From Canibacter oris (GTDB taxonomy: Bacteria > Actinomycetota > Actinomycetes > Actinomycetales > Microbacteriaceae): a DNA stretch of 57,727 bases. The stretch's first letter is position 1, and each line of letters begins with the position of its first letter. The position numbers were made by a program, and so were the translations under genes. Shown here piece after piece: positions 1-8,253 of the stretch. The notes beneath the pieces are model-generated. The model was not told the origin of the DNA. It did no database searches and saw nothing but the letters and a program-made list of their open reading frames with translations. The DNA is taken from positions 1-57,727 of the forward strand of contig NZ_JACIFD010000012.1 of NCBI RefSeq assembly GCF_014197205.1, in the 5' to 3' direction.

Positions 1-1
1 T

Positions 2-343
2 ACCTGGGTTTTCACCCTGATTGCCGCCGCCGTGGTAATCACCGTGCTGGTGAAAGCCCGGTATGTCGAATCAAAGCGCTGGGCTGTGGTAATCGGGCTG
101 CTGCTCGGCGGCACCACCGGAAACCTTGTCGATCGGCTCTTTAGGGCGCCGGGATTTGCAGTCGGCCACGTGGTCGATTTCATTCACACTCCCTGGCTGG
201 TGCCCGCCGTTTACAATGTCGCCGATATCGGATTAACGCTTGCGGTGCTGGGAGCAATTGCGCTATTGATTACAAATGTGCCACTGCGCCGTGTCGTGAC
301 AGATCCCGCAACACCGCAGCAGAACGAAAGCGAAGACTCCTAA
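2..343 (+). CDS. lspA: Lipoprotein signal peptidase LspA, C-terminal part
   Basis: This is the C-terminal two thirds of signal peptidase II, the inner-membrane aspartic protease that cuts the signal peptide from prolipoproteins after lipidation. The reading frame is open from base 2, so the start lies outside the window. The family motifs are visible: GGTTGNLVDRL holds the first catalytic Asp, and DFIH followed by YNVADIG holds the second. Hydrophobic stretches flank both motifs, and a short polar tail rich in Asp, Glu and Gln ends the protein. The stop codon overlaps the next start (TAATG), so it is coupled to the pseudouridine synthase gene, a usual lspA-rluD pair. The window itself encodes lipoprotein substrates, for example near 7.1 kb and 55.8 kb. 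Confidence 0.93.
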   Translation, partial: TWVFTLIAAAVVITVLVKARYVESKRWAVVIGLLLGGTTGNLVDRLFRAPGFAVGHVVDFIHTPWLVPAVYNVADIGLTLAVLGAIALLITNVPLRRVVTDPATPQQNESEDS

Positions 344-1260
344 TGCCACAGCTGTTTACTGTTGTGCCGCCAGAAATGGATGGGATGCGAATTGACGCTG
401 CTATTTCCCAGCTCACCGGAGTTAGCCGCAGCTGGGCGACTGAGATAATCGCCGCAGACGGTGCGCAAATTGGCAACCGGGTGCTGAAGAAAAGCGACAA
501 GCTCAGCGCGGGCCAGGAACTGATGCTCAGGTGGCAGCCGAAACCAGAGCCCACCGTGGTGCCGGAGATTATTCCGGGGCTGAAAATCGTGCATGATGAC
601 GACGAACTGGTGGTGGTCTCAAAACCGCCAGGGGTTGCGGCGCACCCCTCAAACGGCTGGTACGGCCCCACAGTGCTGGGCGGCCTCGCGGCGCTCGGAT
701 ATAGCATCGCAACCTCAGGCGCTGAGGAGCGTCAAGGTATTGTGCATCGGCTAGACCAGGGCACCAGCGGGCTAATGGTGGTCGCTAAAAGTGAGTACGC
801 CTATGCTGAGTTGAAACGGCAGTTCAAGGCGCGGGAGGTGCGGAAAATATACCACACCGTTGTGCACGGGTACCCTGATCCACTGGCCGGAACGATTGAT
901 GCGCCAATCGGGCGTGATAATCGCTCCGCGTGGAAGTTTGCGGTGACGGCCGATGGCAGACACGCGATAACCCACTACGAAACGTTGGAAATTTTCCCGG
1001 CGGCGACGCTGCTAGAGGTGGGATTAGAAACCGGCAGAACCCACCAGATTAGGGTGCATATGTCGTCACTCAATCACCCGTGTGTCGGCGATGTGACCTA
1101 TGGTGCAGACCCGAAAATGGCGGCGCAGCTGGGGCTGGAACGGCAATGGCTGCACGCGTATGAGATAGAATTTACTCACCCGGGCAGCGGTGAGCGCGTG
1201 ATGTTTAGCGCCGACTACAGTGCCGATTTAGAGCGCGCCTTAGAAATTCTCAGCAGCTAG
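343..1260 (+). CDS. rluD: RluA/RluD-family 23S rRNA pseudouridine synthase
   Basis: It converts uridine to pseudouridine in RNA, most likely in 23S rRNA. Residues about 1-80 form an S4-like RNA-binding domain. The catalytic domain follows, with the family signature HRLDQGTSGLMVVAK, in which Asp138 is the expected nucleophile, and the later segment GRTHQIRVHM typical of RluA/RluD enzymes. The length, 305 aa, fits the RluD subfamily. It starts at an ATG overlapping the lspA stop by one base and precedes dnaE by about 30 bp, so one transcript probably covers lspA-rluD-dnaE. Which uridines it modifies cannot be told from sequence, so the symbol rests on family and gene order. Confidence 0.92.
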   Translation: MPQLFTVVPPEMDGMRIDAAISQLTGVSRSWATEIIAADGAQIGNRVLKKSDKLSAGQELMLRWQPKPEPTVVPEIIPGLKIVHDDDELVVVSKPPGVAAHPSNGWYGPTVLGGLAALGYSIATSGAEERQGIVHRLDQGTSGLMVVAKSEYAYAELKRQFKAREVRKIYHTVVHGYPDPLAGTIDAPIGRDNRSAWKFAVTADGRHAITHYETLEIFPAATLLEVGLETGRTHQIRVHMSSLNHPCVGDVTYGADPKMAAQLGLERQWLHAYEIEFTHPGSGERVMFSADYSADLERALEILSS

Positions 1261-1290
1261 CAAGCTGTGCCAACAGCAGTGAGGAAAAAG

Positions 1291-4200
1291 ATGGCCAAGG
1301 AAGAATTCGTCCACCTGCACGTGCACACCGAGTATTCAATGCTCGACGGCGCAGCGCGAATCGGCGAACTCGTTTCCGCTGCGGCAGCTGCCGAGATGCC
1401 GGCAATCGCGATTACTGACCACGGTAACGTCTTTGGCGCTTTCGACTTTTGGCGCCAGGCTAAAAACGCTGGGATTAAGCCGATTATCGGCACCGAAGCC
1501 TACCTGTCTCCGGGCACACACCGCAGTGACCGCACTCGCGTGCGCTGGGGCAACGGCGGCGGCGACGATGTGTCTGGTGGCGGCGCCTACACACACATGA
1601 CAATGCTCGCCGAAACTACCGGTGGGATGCACAATCTGTTTCGGCTCTCCAGTTATGCTTCCATCGAAGGCTACTATTTTAAGCCGCGCATGGATTTGGA
1701 GCTGCTAGAGCGCTACGGTAAAGGGCTAATCGCCACAACCGGCTGTCCGAGCGGCGAAATTCAGACCCGGTTGCGGCTGGGACAGTACGATAAAGCCCGC
1801 GAAGCAGCGGCCACCTTCCAGGACATCTTCGGTAAAGAAAACTTCTTTTGTGAGTTGATGGATCACGGCCTCGAAATTGAGCGCCGTGTCACCCAAGATC
1901 TGCTGCGGCTCGCGAAAGAAATGCAGATACCGCTGGTCGCCACCAACGACCTACACTACACTCACGCGGCTGATGCGACAGACCATGAGCTGCTGCTCGC
2001 GGTGCAATCAGGAAGTACGCTGCAGGATCCAAACCGCTTCAAATTTGATGGCGACCAGTATTATCTTAAGACCGCGGCTGAGATGCGCTCGCTCTTTAAG
2101 GAGCTGCCAGAAGCCTGCGACAACACTTTACTAATCGCCGAACGCTGCAACGCCGAATTTAACCAGGGCGCGAACTACATGCCAAACTACCCGGTTCCGC
2201 CGGGGGAAAGCGAAGAAAGCTGGTTCGTGAAAGAGGTTGAGCGGGGGCTAAACTACCGCTACCCACAGGGGGTGCCGGACGCAGTACGCAAACAAGCCGA
2301 ATACGAGGTGCAGGTTATCACCCAGATGGGCTTCCCGGGATACTTCCTGGTGGTTGCTGACTTTATCAACTGGGCGAAGGATCACGGCATCCGCGTCGGT
2401 CCGGGCCGTGGCTCGGGCGCGGGCTCAATGGCCGCCTATGCAATGCGTATTACCGACCTTGATCCACTTGAGCACGGTCTCATCTTCGAACGCTTCCTGA
2501 ACCCAGACCGTGTCAGCATGCCTGACTTCGACGTCGACTTCGACGATAGACGGCGGGGCGAAGTGATTCAGTACGTTACCGAAAAGTACGGCGATGAGCG
2601 GGTGGCGCAGATTGTCACCTACGGCAATATCAAATCGAAGCAGGCCCTGAAAGATGCCTCGCGGGTTTTGGGCTTCCCGTTCAGCATGGGGGAGAAGCTT
2701 ACCAAAGCGATGCCGCCAGCGGTGATGGGCAAAGATATTCCACTGTCTGGAATTGTGGATCCGGCACACCCGCGCTACAAAGAAGCGGCTGAGATTCGCA
2801 CCCTGTTAGAAACTGACGCGGAAGCTAAGCAGGTGTTTGATGCGGCACGCGGCATCGAAGGGTTGAAGCGGCAGTGGGGCGTCCACGCGGCCGGGGTAAT
2901 CATGTCTAGCGATCCGCTTATCGACATTATCCCGATGATGATGCGCGAAAAAGACGGGCAGATCATCACCCAGTTTGACTACCCAACCTGTGAAGGCTTG
3001 GGGCTCATAAAGATGGACTTCTTGGGGCTGAGAAACCTCACGATTATTTCTGACGCCCTCGAAAACATTAAACACAACCGCGGTGAAGAACTTGATCTGG
3101 AAGTGCTGGAGCTTGATGATAAAGCATCTTATGAGCTGATGGCGCGCGGTGACACGCTCGGCGTGTTTCAGCTCGACGGCGGCCCGATGCGCGGGCTGCT
3201 CAGGCTGATGAAGCCTGATAACTTCGAGGATATTTCAGCGGTTTTGGCACTGTATCGCCCTGGCCCGATGGGAGCTGATTCACACACTAATTATGCGCTG
3301 CGTAAAAACGGCTTGCAGGAAATCACGCCGATTCATCCGGAGTTGGCCGAGCCGCTCGCGGATATTCTAGACACAACCTATGGCCTGATTATTTATCAGG
3401 AGCAGGTGATGGCGATTGCACAGCGGGTTGCAGGTTACTCCCTAGGGCAGGCAGATATTTTGCGCCGCGCGATGGGTAAGAAGAAAAAGGAGGAGCTCGA
3501 CAAACAGTTTGAGGGCTTCTCCGGTGGCATGCTGGAGCGTGGTTTCTCGCAGGCCGCGATTAAAACGCTGTGGGATATTTTGCTGCCGTTTTCTGACTAC
3601 GCTTTTAACAAGGCGCACTCTGCCGCTTACGGTGTTATCAGCTACTGGACGGCATATCTCAAAGCGCACTATCCCGCCGAGTATATGGCAGCACTGCTGA
3701 CCAGCGTCGGTGGCAAAGACAAAGACAAGCTGGCGCTGTACCTCAACGAGTGCCGCCGTATGGGCATCGAGGTTTTGCCGCCGAGCGTGAACGAGTCAAT
3801 GTCAATGTTTGCCGCGGTTGGCGCTGATATTCGCTTCGGCATGGGTGCGATTCGTAACGTCGGTGAAAACGTGGTGGCCGGCATCATCGCGGCGCGGCAG
3901 GAAGCGGGAGAATTTGATTCATTTAAAGACTTCCTGAAGAAGGTTCCCGCGAGTGTGCTCAACAAGCGCACTATCGAGTCGCTGATTAAAGCCGGCGCGT
4001 TCGACGGTCTTGGGCACACCCGGCGGTCGCTTGTGGAAGCACACGAGCAGCTGATCGATCAGGCGCTGCGCGACAAACGCAATCAGGAAAGCGGCAACAT
4101 CGGCTTCGATTTTGATTCACTGTTTGCGGATTCGGCAGCCCCCGAGACCGCTATCGACAATGACATTCCAGAGCTTCCAGAGTACACCAAGCGTGACAAA

Positions 4201-4815
4201 CTCGCCTTCGAACGGGACATGCTCGGGCTCTATGTTTCCGACCATCCGCTAAAAGGCCTTGAATACGCCCTCACCAAAGAGTCAAGCCACACCGTTGGCC
4301 AGCTGCTGGAAGCTGAAAAAGTGGACGGTGAAACCGTTACCCTTGCGGGGCTCTTGACCAAAGTTGAGCACGCTACCTCGAAAGCAGGGAAGCAGTATGG
4401 CAAAGTGCTGTTGGAAGATTTTTCCGGCGAAATGCAGGTGCTGTTTATGGGTAACTCTTACGGCGAAAACGCACACAAGCTTGCCGCAGACCAGGTTGTC
4501 GCGATTCGCGGTCGCTTAAATCAGCGCGATGACGGAGTGGCAATGCACGCATACAGCGTAACCACTATTGACACCGCTAACGTCGAGGCGGCGCCGGTGC
4601 TGAGGCTACAATTACATTCCCGCAGGGCTACTGTTGAAGTTTGTGAAAAACTGTTGGTTGTTTTGCAACGATACGAGGGCGCCAGCGAGGTGCAGTTAGA
4701 ATTGCTCGATGACTCCGGTACAGTGCGAATTTTCGAACTGCATCAGCGGGTGCGAGTGGGAGCCGACATTATCAGTGAAATTAAGGCGCTGCTCGGCGCG
4801 GGAGCGATTTTGTAA
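1291..4815 (+). CDS. dnaE: DNA polymerase III alpha subunit DnaE
   Basis: This is the replicative polymerase alpha subunit, 1174 aa, the size of actinobacterial DnaE1. The N-terminal PHP domain begins with [13 protein letters not shown] (His8, His10), the metal-binding pattern of a possible intrinsic proofreading exonuclease. The polymerase core carries [10 protein letters not shown] and then [12 protein letters not shown], whose Asp414 and Asp416 match catalytic residues of the family. A helix-hairpin-helix segment and an OB-fold-like region lie toward the C-terminus. I chose the ATG at 1291 because GAGGA at 1281-1285 is well placed before it and the protein then begins [12 protein letters not shown]. 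An in-frame GTG at 1267 would add eight residues. It follows the rluD gene directly. Confidence 0.96.
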   Translation: MAKEEFVHLHVHTEYSMLDGAARIGELVSAAAAAEMPAIAITDHGNVFGAFDFWRQAKNAGIKPIIGTEAYLSPGTHRSDRTRVRWGNGGGDDVSGGGAYTHMTMLAETTGGMHNLFRLSSYASIEGYYFKPRMDLELLERYGKGLIATTGCPSGEIQTRLRLGQYDKAREAAATFQDIFGKENFFCELMDHGLEIERRVTQDLLRLAKEMQIPLVATNDLHYTHAADATDHELLLAVQSGSTLQDPNRFKFDGDQYYLKTAAEMRSLFKELPEACDNTLLIAERCNAEFNQGANYMPNYPVPPGESEESWFVKEVERGLNYRYPQGVPDAVRKQAEYEVQVITQMGFPGYFLVVADFINWAKDHGIRVGPGRGSGAGSMAAYAMRITDLDPLEHGLIFERFLNPDRVSMPDFDVDFDDRRRGEVIQYVTEKYGDERVAQIVTYGNIKSKQALKDASRVLGFPFSMGEKLTKAMPPAVMGKDIPLSGIVDPAHPRYKEAAEIRTLLETDAEAKQVFDAARGIEGLKRQWGVHAAGVIMSSDPLIDIIPMMMREKDGQIITQFDYPTCEGLGLIKMDFLGLRNLTIISDALENIKHNRGEELDLEVLELDDKASYELMARGDTLGVFQLDGGPMRGLLRLMKPDNFEDISAVLALYRPGPMGADSHTNYALRKNGLQEITPIHPELAEPLADILDTTYGLIIYQEQVMAIAQRVAGYSLGQADILRRAMGKKKKEELDKQFEGFSGGMLERGFSQAAIKTLWDILLPFSDYAFNKAHSAAYGVISYWTAYLKAHYPAEYMAALLTSVGGKDKDKLALYLNECRRMGIEVLPPSVNESMSMFAAVGADIRFGMGAIRNVGENVVAGIIAARQEAGEFDSFKDFLKKVPASVLNKRTIESLIKAGAFDGLGHTRRSLVEAHEQLIDQALRDKRNQESGNIGFDFDSLFADSAAPETAIDNDIPELPEYTKRDKLAFERDMLGLYVSDHPLKGLEYALTKESSHTVGQLLEAEKVDGETVTLAGLLTKVEHATSKAGKQYGKVLLEDFSGEMQVLFMGNSYGENAHKLAADQVVAIRGRLNQRDDGVAMHAYSVTTIDTANVEAAPVLRLQLHSRRATVEVCEKLLVVLQRYEGASEVQLELLDDSGTVRIFELHQRVRVGADIISEIKALLGAGAIL

Positions 4816-4858
4816 TCGCACAGTCAGTATTGAAGTTATTGTGAAGGGAAACCGCAAC

Positions 4859-5686
4859 ATGGGGCCGAATTTACAACAGCGGATTATCTCCGAGCTGCGC
4901 GTGAAACCGCAGATTGATGCCGCCGCAGAAGTCACGCGCCGGCTAGATTTCATCACCTCATACCTGCGAGTTAGCGGCGCACGCGGGTTGGTGTTGGGAA
5001 TTTCTGGCGGGCAGGATTCAACCCTCGCGGGGCGGCTCTGTCAGCTGGCCGTAGAGCAGGTGCGGGAAGCCGGGCATGACGCGGAGTTTATTGCGGTGCG
5101 TTTGCCGTACGGAGAGCAGTTTGATGAGGCAGATGCGCAGGCAGCTTTGCGTTTTATCGCTGCGGATCGCACTGTCACAGTGAATATTAAGAGCAGTGTT
5201 GACGCTTTAGTTGCTGAGCTCGGGCATGATTTCGGGGCGGTGACTGACTTTAACAAGGGTAATGTGAAAGCCCGGGTGCGGATGACAGCTCAGTATGCGA
5301 TTGCGGGGGATAGCGGCTGCCTAGTGGTGGGAACTGATCACGCTGCCGAGGCGGTAACCGGTTTCTTTACGAAACACGGTGACGGCGCAGCTGATTTGAT
5401 GCCGCTTGCGGGGCTCACAAAGTCGCAGGGGGCGCAGCTTTTGGAGTATCTCGGGGCACCGGCTGCGCTGTGGCAGAAGGTTCCCACCGCGGATCTGCTT
5501 GACGGGGCACCGGGGCAGACAGATGAGAGCAGCTTGGGAGTAAGCTATCAAGAAATTGATGCTTACCTGCGAGGCGAAGAGATTGACTCGGCAGCTGCGG
5601 CAAACATTGAAAAACGGTTTTTAGTTTCACAGCATAAACGGAATATGCCGGCGACGGCGGAGAGTGAGTGGTGGCAAAATGGCTGA
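4859..5686 (+). CDS. nadE: Ammonia-dependent NAD+ synthetase NadE
   Basis: It makes NAD+ from deamido-NAD+, ATP and ammonia, the last step of NAD synthesis. The protein is 275 aa, the length of the E. coli enzyme, and contains only the synthetase domain, without the glutaminase domain of the long forms; it should therefore use free ammonia. The P-loop ISGGQDST starts near residue 48, and [19 protein letters not shown] is the conserved substrate-binding region. The frame is open upstream into dnaE, but the ATG at 4859 behind GAAGGGAA gives the family N-terminus. A GTG at 4841 is a less likely start. The last codons overlap msrA by 8 bp. Confidence 0.95.
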   Translation: MGPNLQQRIISELRVKPQIDAAAEVTRRLDFITSYLRVSGARGLVLGISGGQDSTLAGRLCQLAVEQVREAGHDAEFIAVRLPYGEQFDEADAQAALRFIAADRTVTVNIKSSVDALVAELGHDFGAVTDFNKGNVKARVRMTAQYAIAGDSGCLVVGTDHAAEAVTGFFTKHGDGAADLMPLAGLTKSQGAQLLEYLGAPAALWQKVPTADLLDGAPGQTDESSLGVSYQEIDAYLRGEEIDSAAAANIEKRFLVSQHKRNMPATAESEWWQNG

Positions 5687-6206
5687 GCGTGAGTATGTGT
5701 TAGCTGGGGGTTGCTTCTGGTGTTTGGATGCAGCATTCCGGGCATTGCGCGGGGTGACCGAGGTGGTTAGTGGATATGCTGGCGGCACCCTGGCGGACCC
5801 TAACTATGAGGCGGTGTGCACGGGGGAGACCGGGCACGCAGAGGCCGTGCTGGTGCGTTTTGATGATGAGGTGATTCCGGCAGAGGTGATTTTGGATGCT
5901 TTCTTCACGATGCACGACCCCCGCCAGCTGAACCGTCAGGGAAATGACGTGGGTACACAGTATCGCTCAGCGATGTTTGTGGCGGATCAGCAGCAGCGCG
6001 AGGAGTTTACCGCGGCGCTTGAGCGGGCGGCGGAGATTTGGGACGGCGATCCAGTCACAACCCTGGAAGATTTGACCGAGTTTCATCCGGCGGAAGAGTA
6101 TCATCAGAACTTTTTTGCCAAGAACCCCGAGCAGGGATACTGTTTGGCGGTTGCGGTTCCGAAGGTTAATAAGGTGCGGGCGGCTTTTAGTCAGTACTTG
6201 AAGTAG
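5679..6206 (+). CDS. msrA: Peptide methionine-S-sulfoxide reductase MsrA
   Basis: It reduces the S form of methionine sulfoxide in proteins and repairs oxidative damage. The catalytic motif GGCFWC lies at the N-terminus with the nucleophilic Cys12. The family segments [22 protein letters not shown] and [11 protein letters not shown] follow in the expected order. I chose the ATG at 5679, inside the end of nadE, which gives 175 aa; a GTG at 5664 would add five residues. The overlap with nadE suggests translational coupling. A strong hairpin about 110 bp downstream probably ends this transcript. Confidence 0.95.
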   Translation: MAEREYVLAGGCFWCLDAAFRALRGVTEVVSGYAGGTLADPNYEAVCTGETGHAEAVLVRFDDEVIPAEVILDAFFTMHDPRQLNRQGNDVGTQYRSAMFVADQQQREEFTAALERAAEIWDGDPVTTLEDLTEFHPAEEYHQNFFAKNPEQGYCLAVAVPKVNKVRAAFSQYLK

Positions 6207-6316
6207 CCTGCCGCGGTCGCTGCCGGCGCACTTGCGGTGCGGCGCGTTCTGGTCGGGCTGTGCGCTTGACGGTGTATGCTTTGGGGACGCAGCGCCGCAA
6301 CTGATTATTATATTGG

Positions 6317-6356
6317 GGCTGTGTAAAACATCTGTTACTGGGTGTTTTACACAGCC
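6317..6356 (+). terminator. Strong hairpin terminator after msrA
   Basis: A perfect 14-bp inverted repeat (GGCTGTGTAAAACA at 6317-6330, its complement at 6343-6356) encloses a 12-nt loop and is followed by TCTTAATTTTT. It fits an intrinsic terminator for the lspA-msrA group and lies about 90 bp before ssb. The rest of the gap from 6207 to 6447 shows no gene. Confidence 0.75.
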
Positions 6357-6447
6357 TCTTAATTTTTGCGTTGCGTGCTGTCGGTGCTCGTCAGACTAGG
6401 GTTAGTGATTAACAAATCACTGCAAGGATAGATGTAAGGAGTATCAA

Positions 6448-6915
6448 ATGTCAGCACACGCAACAATTATTGGCACTGTAGCTACCGTGCCAAAGCTCAC
6501 CACTTTTGACAACGGAGGTAGCAAAGCGAGCTTCCGGCTGGCTGCGAACGAACGCCGCCTAGACCGTGCTACCGGGCAGTGGGTTGAGGGTAGCACTAAC
6601 TGGTTTAGTGTTAATGCCAGTCGGGAACTCGGAGAACACGTGGTGATGTCACTGCGCAAAGGAGACCGCATTGTGGTTACTGGCAAGCTGCGAGTCAGGC
6701 AATGGGAGACCGCGGAGGGTCGTAACGGTTATAGCGTTGATATCGATGCTGAGGGCGTCGGGCACGATTTGCGCTTCGGCACTTCTGCTTTTACTAAGAA
6801 AGAGTATGCTGCGAAGAGTGCGGCTGGCAGCGAGTCGCAACCCGGAGAGGCGAGTGACCTTGCCGCGCTGGCGCAGGTTGAGCAAGCCAGTTGGGCAGCG
6901 CCAGCAGCAGCGTAG
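6448..6915 (+). CDS. ssb: Single-stranded DNA-binding protein, tail-less paralogue type
   Basis: It is an SSB/OB-fold protein that coats single-stranded DNA. The OB fold occupies about residues 3-112 (TIIGTVATVPKLTTF, FRLAANERR, WFSVNASRELGEHV, GDRIVVTGKLRVRQW). The protein is 155 aa and ends in an Ala-rich stretch (WAAPAAA) with no acidic DDDIPF-like tip. That tip is the docking site for many repair and replication proteins in the main SSB, so this is probably a second, SsbB-like protein; the main ssb would be elsewhere. The start is supported by AAGGAG at 6437-6442. It stands alone, between a terminator and a lipoprotein gene. Confidence 0.88.
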   Translation: MSAHATIIGTVATVPKLTTFDNGGSKASFRLAANERRLDRATGQWVEGSTNWFSVNASRELGEHVVMSLRKGDRIVVTGKLRVRQWETAEGRNGYSVDIDAEGVGHDLRFGTSAFTKKEYAAKSAAGSESQPGEASDLAALAQVEQASWAAPAAA

Positions 6916-7040
6916 CTGCAGCAGCAGTTGCCGGGCAGCGTGGCTGTGTGTGAGGGCAGGTGAAATCTATGTTATTTCACTGTCTTCATGCGTGGCCCGC
7001 TGCCCCTCTGTGCTCGCAGCGGAGTTTAAGCCATACTAAA

Positions 7041-7046
7041 TAAAAT
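7041..7046 (+). promoter_or_regulatory. Candidate -10 hexamer for a leaderless lipoprotein mRNA
   Basis: TAAAAT lies 6 nt before the ATG at 7053, the spacing expected if transcription begins at the start codon. The intervening GGGAGC could alternatively act as a ribosome binding site for a promoter further upstream (TACTAA at 7034-7039). Confidence 0.4.
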
Positions 7047-7052
7047 GGGAGC

Positions 7053-7520
7053 ATGAAGAAAACTCCTTTAGCGCTAGTTTCCTGTGCCGCTCTGTCTTTG
7101 CTGCTGGGAGGCTGTGCACAGGTGCAGCAAGCGTTAGCGCCGGCTCCTGCAGCACGGGAAAGTCAAGAGATTGATGACACCGCGCTGTACGTCAGAAACG
7201 GTTCGGCGGCGGATAACGAGCCTTATTTTGTGCGCATCACTAAGGAGTATGCTGAGTCAGATCAGCCGCTAACCGGGGAAGCGATGGTTAATACTTTCTC
7301 TGACGCGGGGTTCATCAAGTCAGATATGCAGGTGAGCTACGATAAAACTAAAATCAACCTAGATGCGGATTCTCTATTTCTGTCCGTGCGCTTCGGGGAT
7401 GAGTGTTTGATTGCGCAGGTCGGGCGCGCAGCGCGAGACTATGTTACCGACAGGGCCCCGGTGGTTGGCGCTGACCCTGGGCAGTGCCTAATCGGGCAAA
7501 CACGCCCGATTGACTGGTGA
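7053..7520 (+). CDS. Small secreted lipoprotein of unknown function (DUF6993-like)
   Basis: The protein has 155 aa. A lipoprotein signal peptide is clear: two Lys at the N-terminus, a hydrophobic core, and the lipobox LGGC with the lipidated Cys21. The mature part is acidic, with a final domain of about 80 residues containing the segments MVNTFSDAGF, DSLFLSVRFGDECLIAQ and GQCLIGQ; its two Cys could form a disulfide. The ending resembles small Microbacteriaceae lipoproteins classed as DUF6993, from memory and not checked. It lies just upstream of the broken ABC transporter but has its own probable promoter, so a shared role is possible and unproven. Confidence 0.75.
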   Translation: MKKTPLALVSCAALSLLLGGCAQVQQALAPAPAARESQEIDDTALYVRNGSAADNEPYFVRITKEYAESDQPLTGEAMVNTFSDAGFIKSDMQVSYDKTKINLDADSLFLSVRFGDECLIAQVGRAARDYVTDRAPVVGADPGQCLIGQTRPIDW

Positions 7521-7549
7521 GTATAGTTGGCGCGTGGCAGCTATGACAA

Positions 7550-7578
7550 TTGATTTCTGATTTTCATTTATGTTAAAT
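7550..7578 (+). promoter_or_regulatory. Candidate promoter of the ABC transporter genes
   Basis: TTGATT (7550-7555) and TTAAAT (7573-7578) are 17 bp apart in an AT-rich stretch, about 35 bp before the ATG at 7614. The start codon is preceded by TGGGAGCGA, an adequate binding site. The match to the housekeeping consensus is moderate. Confidence 0.45.
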
Positions 7579-7613
7579 TCTTAGTAATTTTACGTAGTGG
7601 TCTGGGAGCGAAG

Positions 7614-8253
7614 ATGGTCACAGTCGCAGAAAATTTACTTGAAATTAAAAACCTCAATTATGGTTACCGTGTTAACGGAAAACGTATAGAGCTGTTGCCC
7701 GAGTTATCTTTGGAAATAGCTCCCGGAACAATCACAGTATTTTCTGGCCGCAGCGGCTCGGGGAAAAGCTCTCTGCTGCAGCTCTGCTACGGGCTTAGAA
7801 CACCTGACAGCGGCACAGTTAGCTGGTTTAACAAAGACGTGAACCGCATGCCCAAACGCGAAAAACAGCGGCTGCGACGCGAAAAAATAGGTTACCTGCC
7901 GCAGGAAACAACGCTGTTTGACGAACTTTCAGTATTGCGTAACGTGTTAGTAGGGGGGGGCGACTGCGGTAGTGGCGCAGGAAATGCTGTCTAATTTAGG
8001 TCTTGAAGAATACCTGCGCAGAACCCCAAAACACATGTCGGGCGGGGAAAGACAGCGTGTCGCCCTTGTTAGGGCACTGGCAAAACAACCTCCGATACTG
8101 ATATTAGATGAACCAACATCAGCACTCGATATAGTTAACGCCGAAAAAGTAGCGCAGCTTTTACTAACAGCTAAAGCTACCGGCAGCGCGGTAATTCTCG
8201 GAACGCACGATGCAGTGCTGTTAGACATTGCTGACGAGAAAGTACAACTCTGA
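7614..8253 (+). pseudogene. ABC transporter ATP-binding protein, frameshifted at a G8 tract
   Basis: This is the ATPase of an ABC transporter of the MacB/LolD type, interrupted by a one-base frame change. The first frame (7614-7994) carries Walker A (GRSGSGKS, residues 45-52) and the Q-loop region (YLPQETTLF). It meets eight G at 7953-7960 and ends soon after in unrelated residues. The second frame resumes right at the tract and carries the signature [11 protein letters not shown], Walker B ([12 protein letters not shown]) and the H-loop (LGTHD), ending at 8253. With seven G the two join into a normal 212-aa protein. An internal GTG at 7972 could give a fragment lacking Walker A, which could not hydrolyse ATP. 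It overlaps the permease start (TGATG). It may be a phase-variable gene in the OFF state, a recent mutation, or a sequencing error. Confidence 0.85.
7953..7960 (+). repeat. G8 mononucleotide tract inside the ABC ATPase gene
   Basis: Eight consecutive G sit exactly where the two reading frames of the ATPase meet. It is the longest G or C run I noticed in the window; others reach six. In-frame reading needs 7 (or 4, 10) G. Such tracts change length by slipped-strand mispairing, and they are also a common place for sequencing error. Confidence 0.85.

Noticed and set aside
6201-6300. TTGACG with TATGCT after msrA
   Set aside because: The two elements are only 3 bp apart, which cannot form a promoter.
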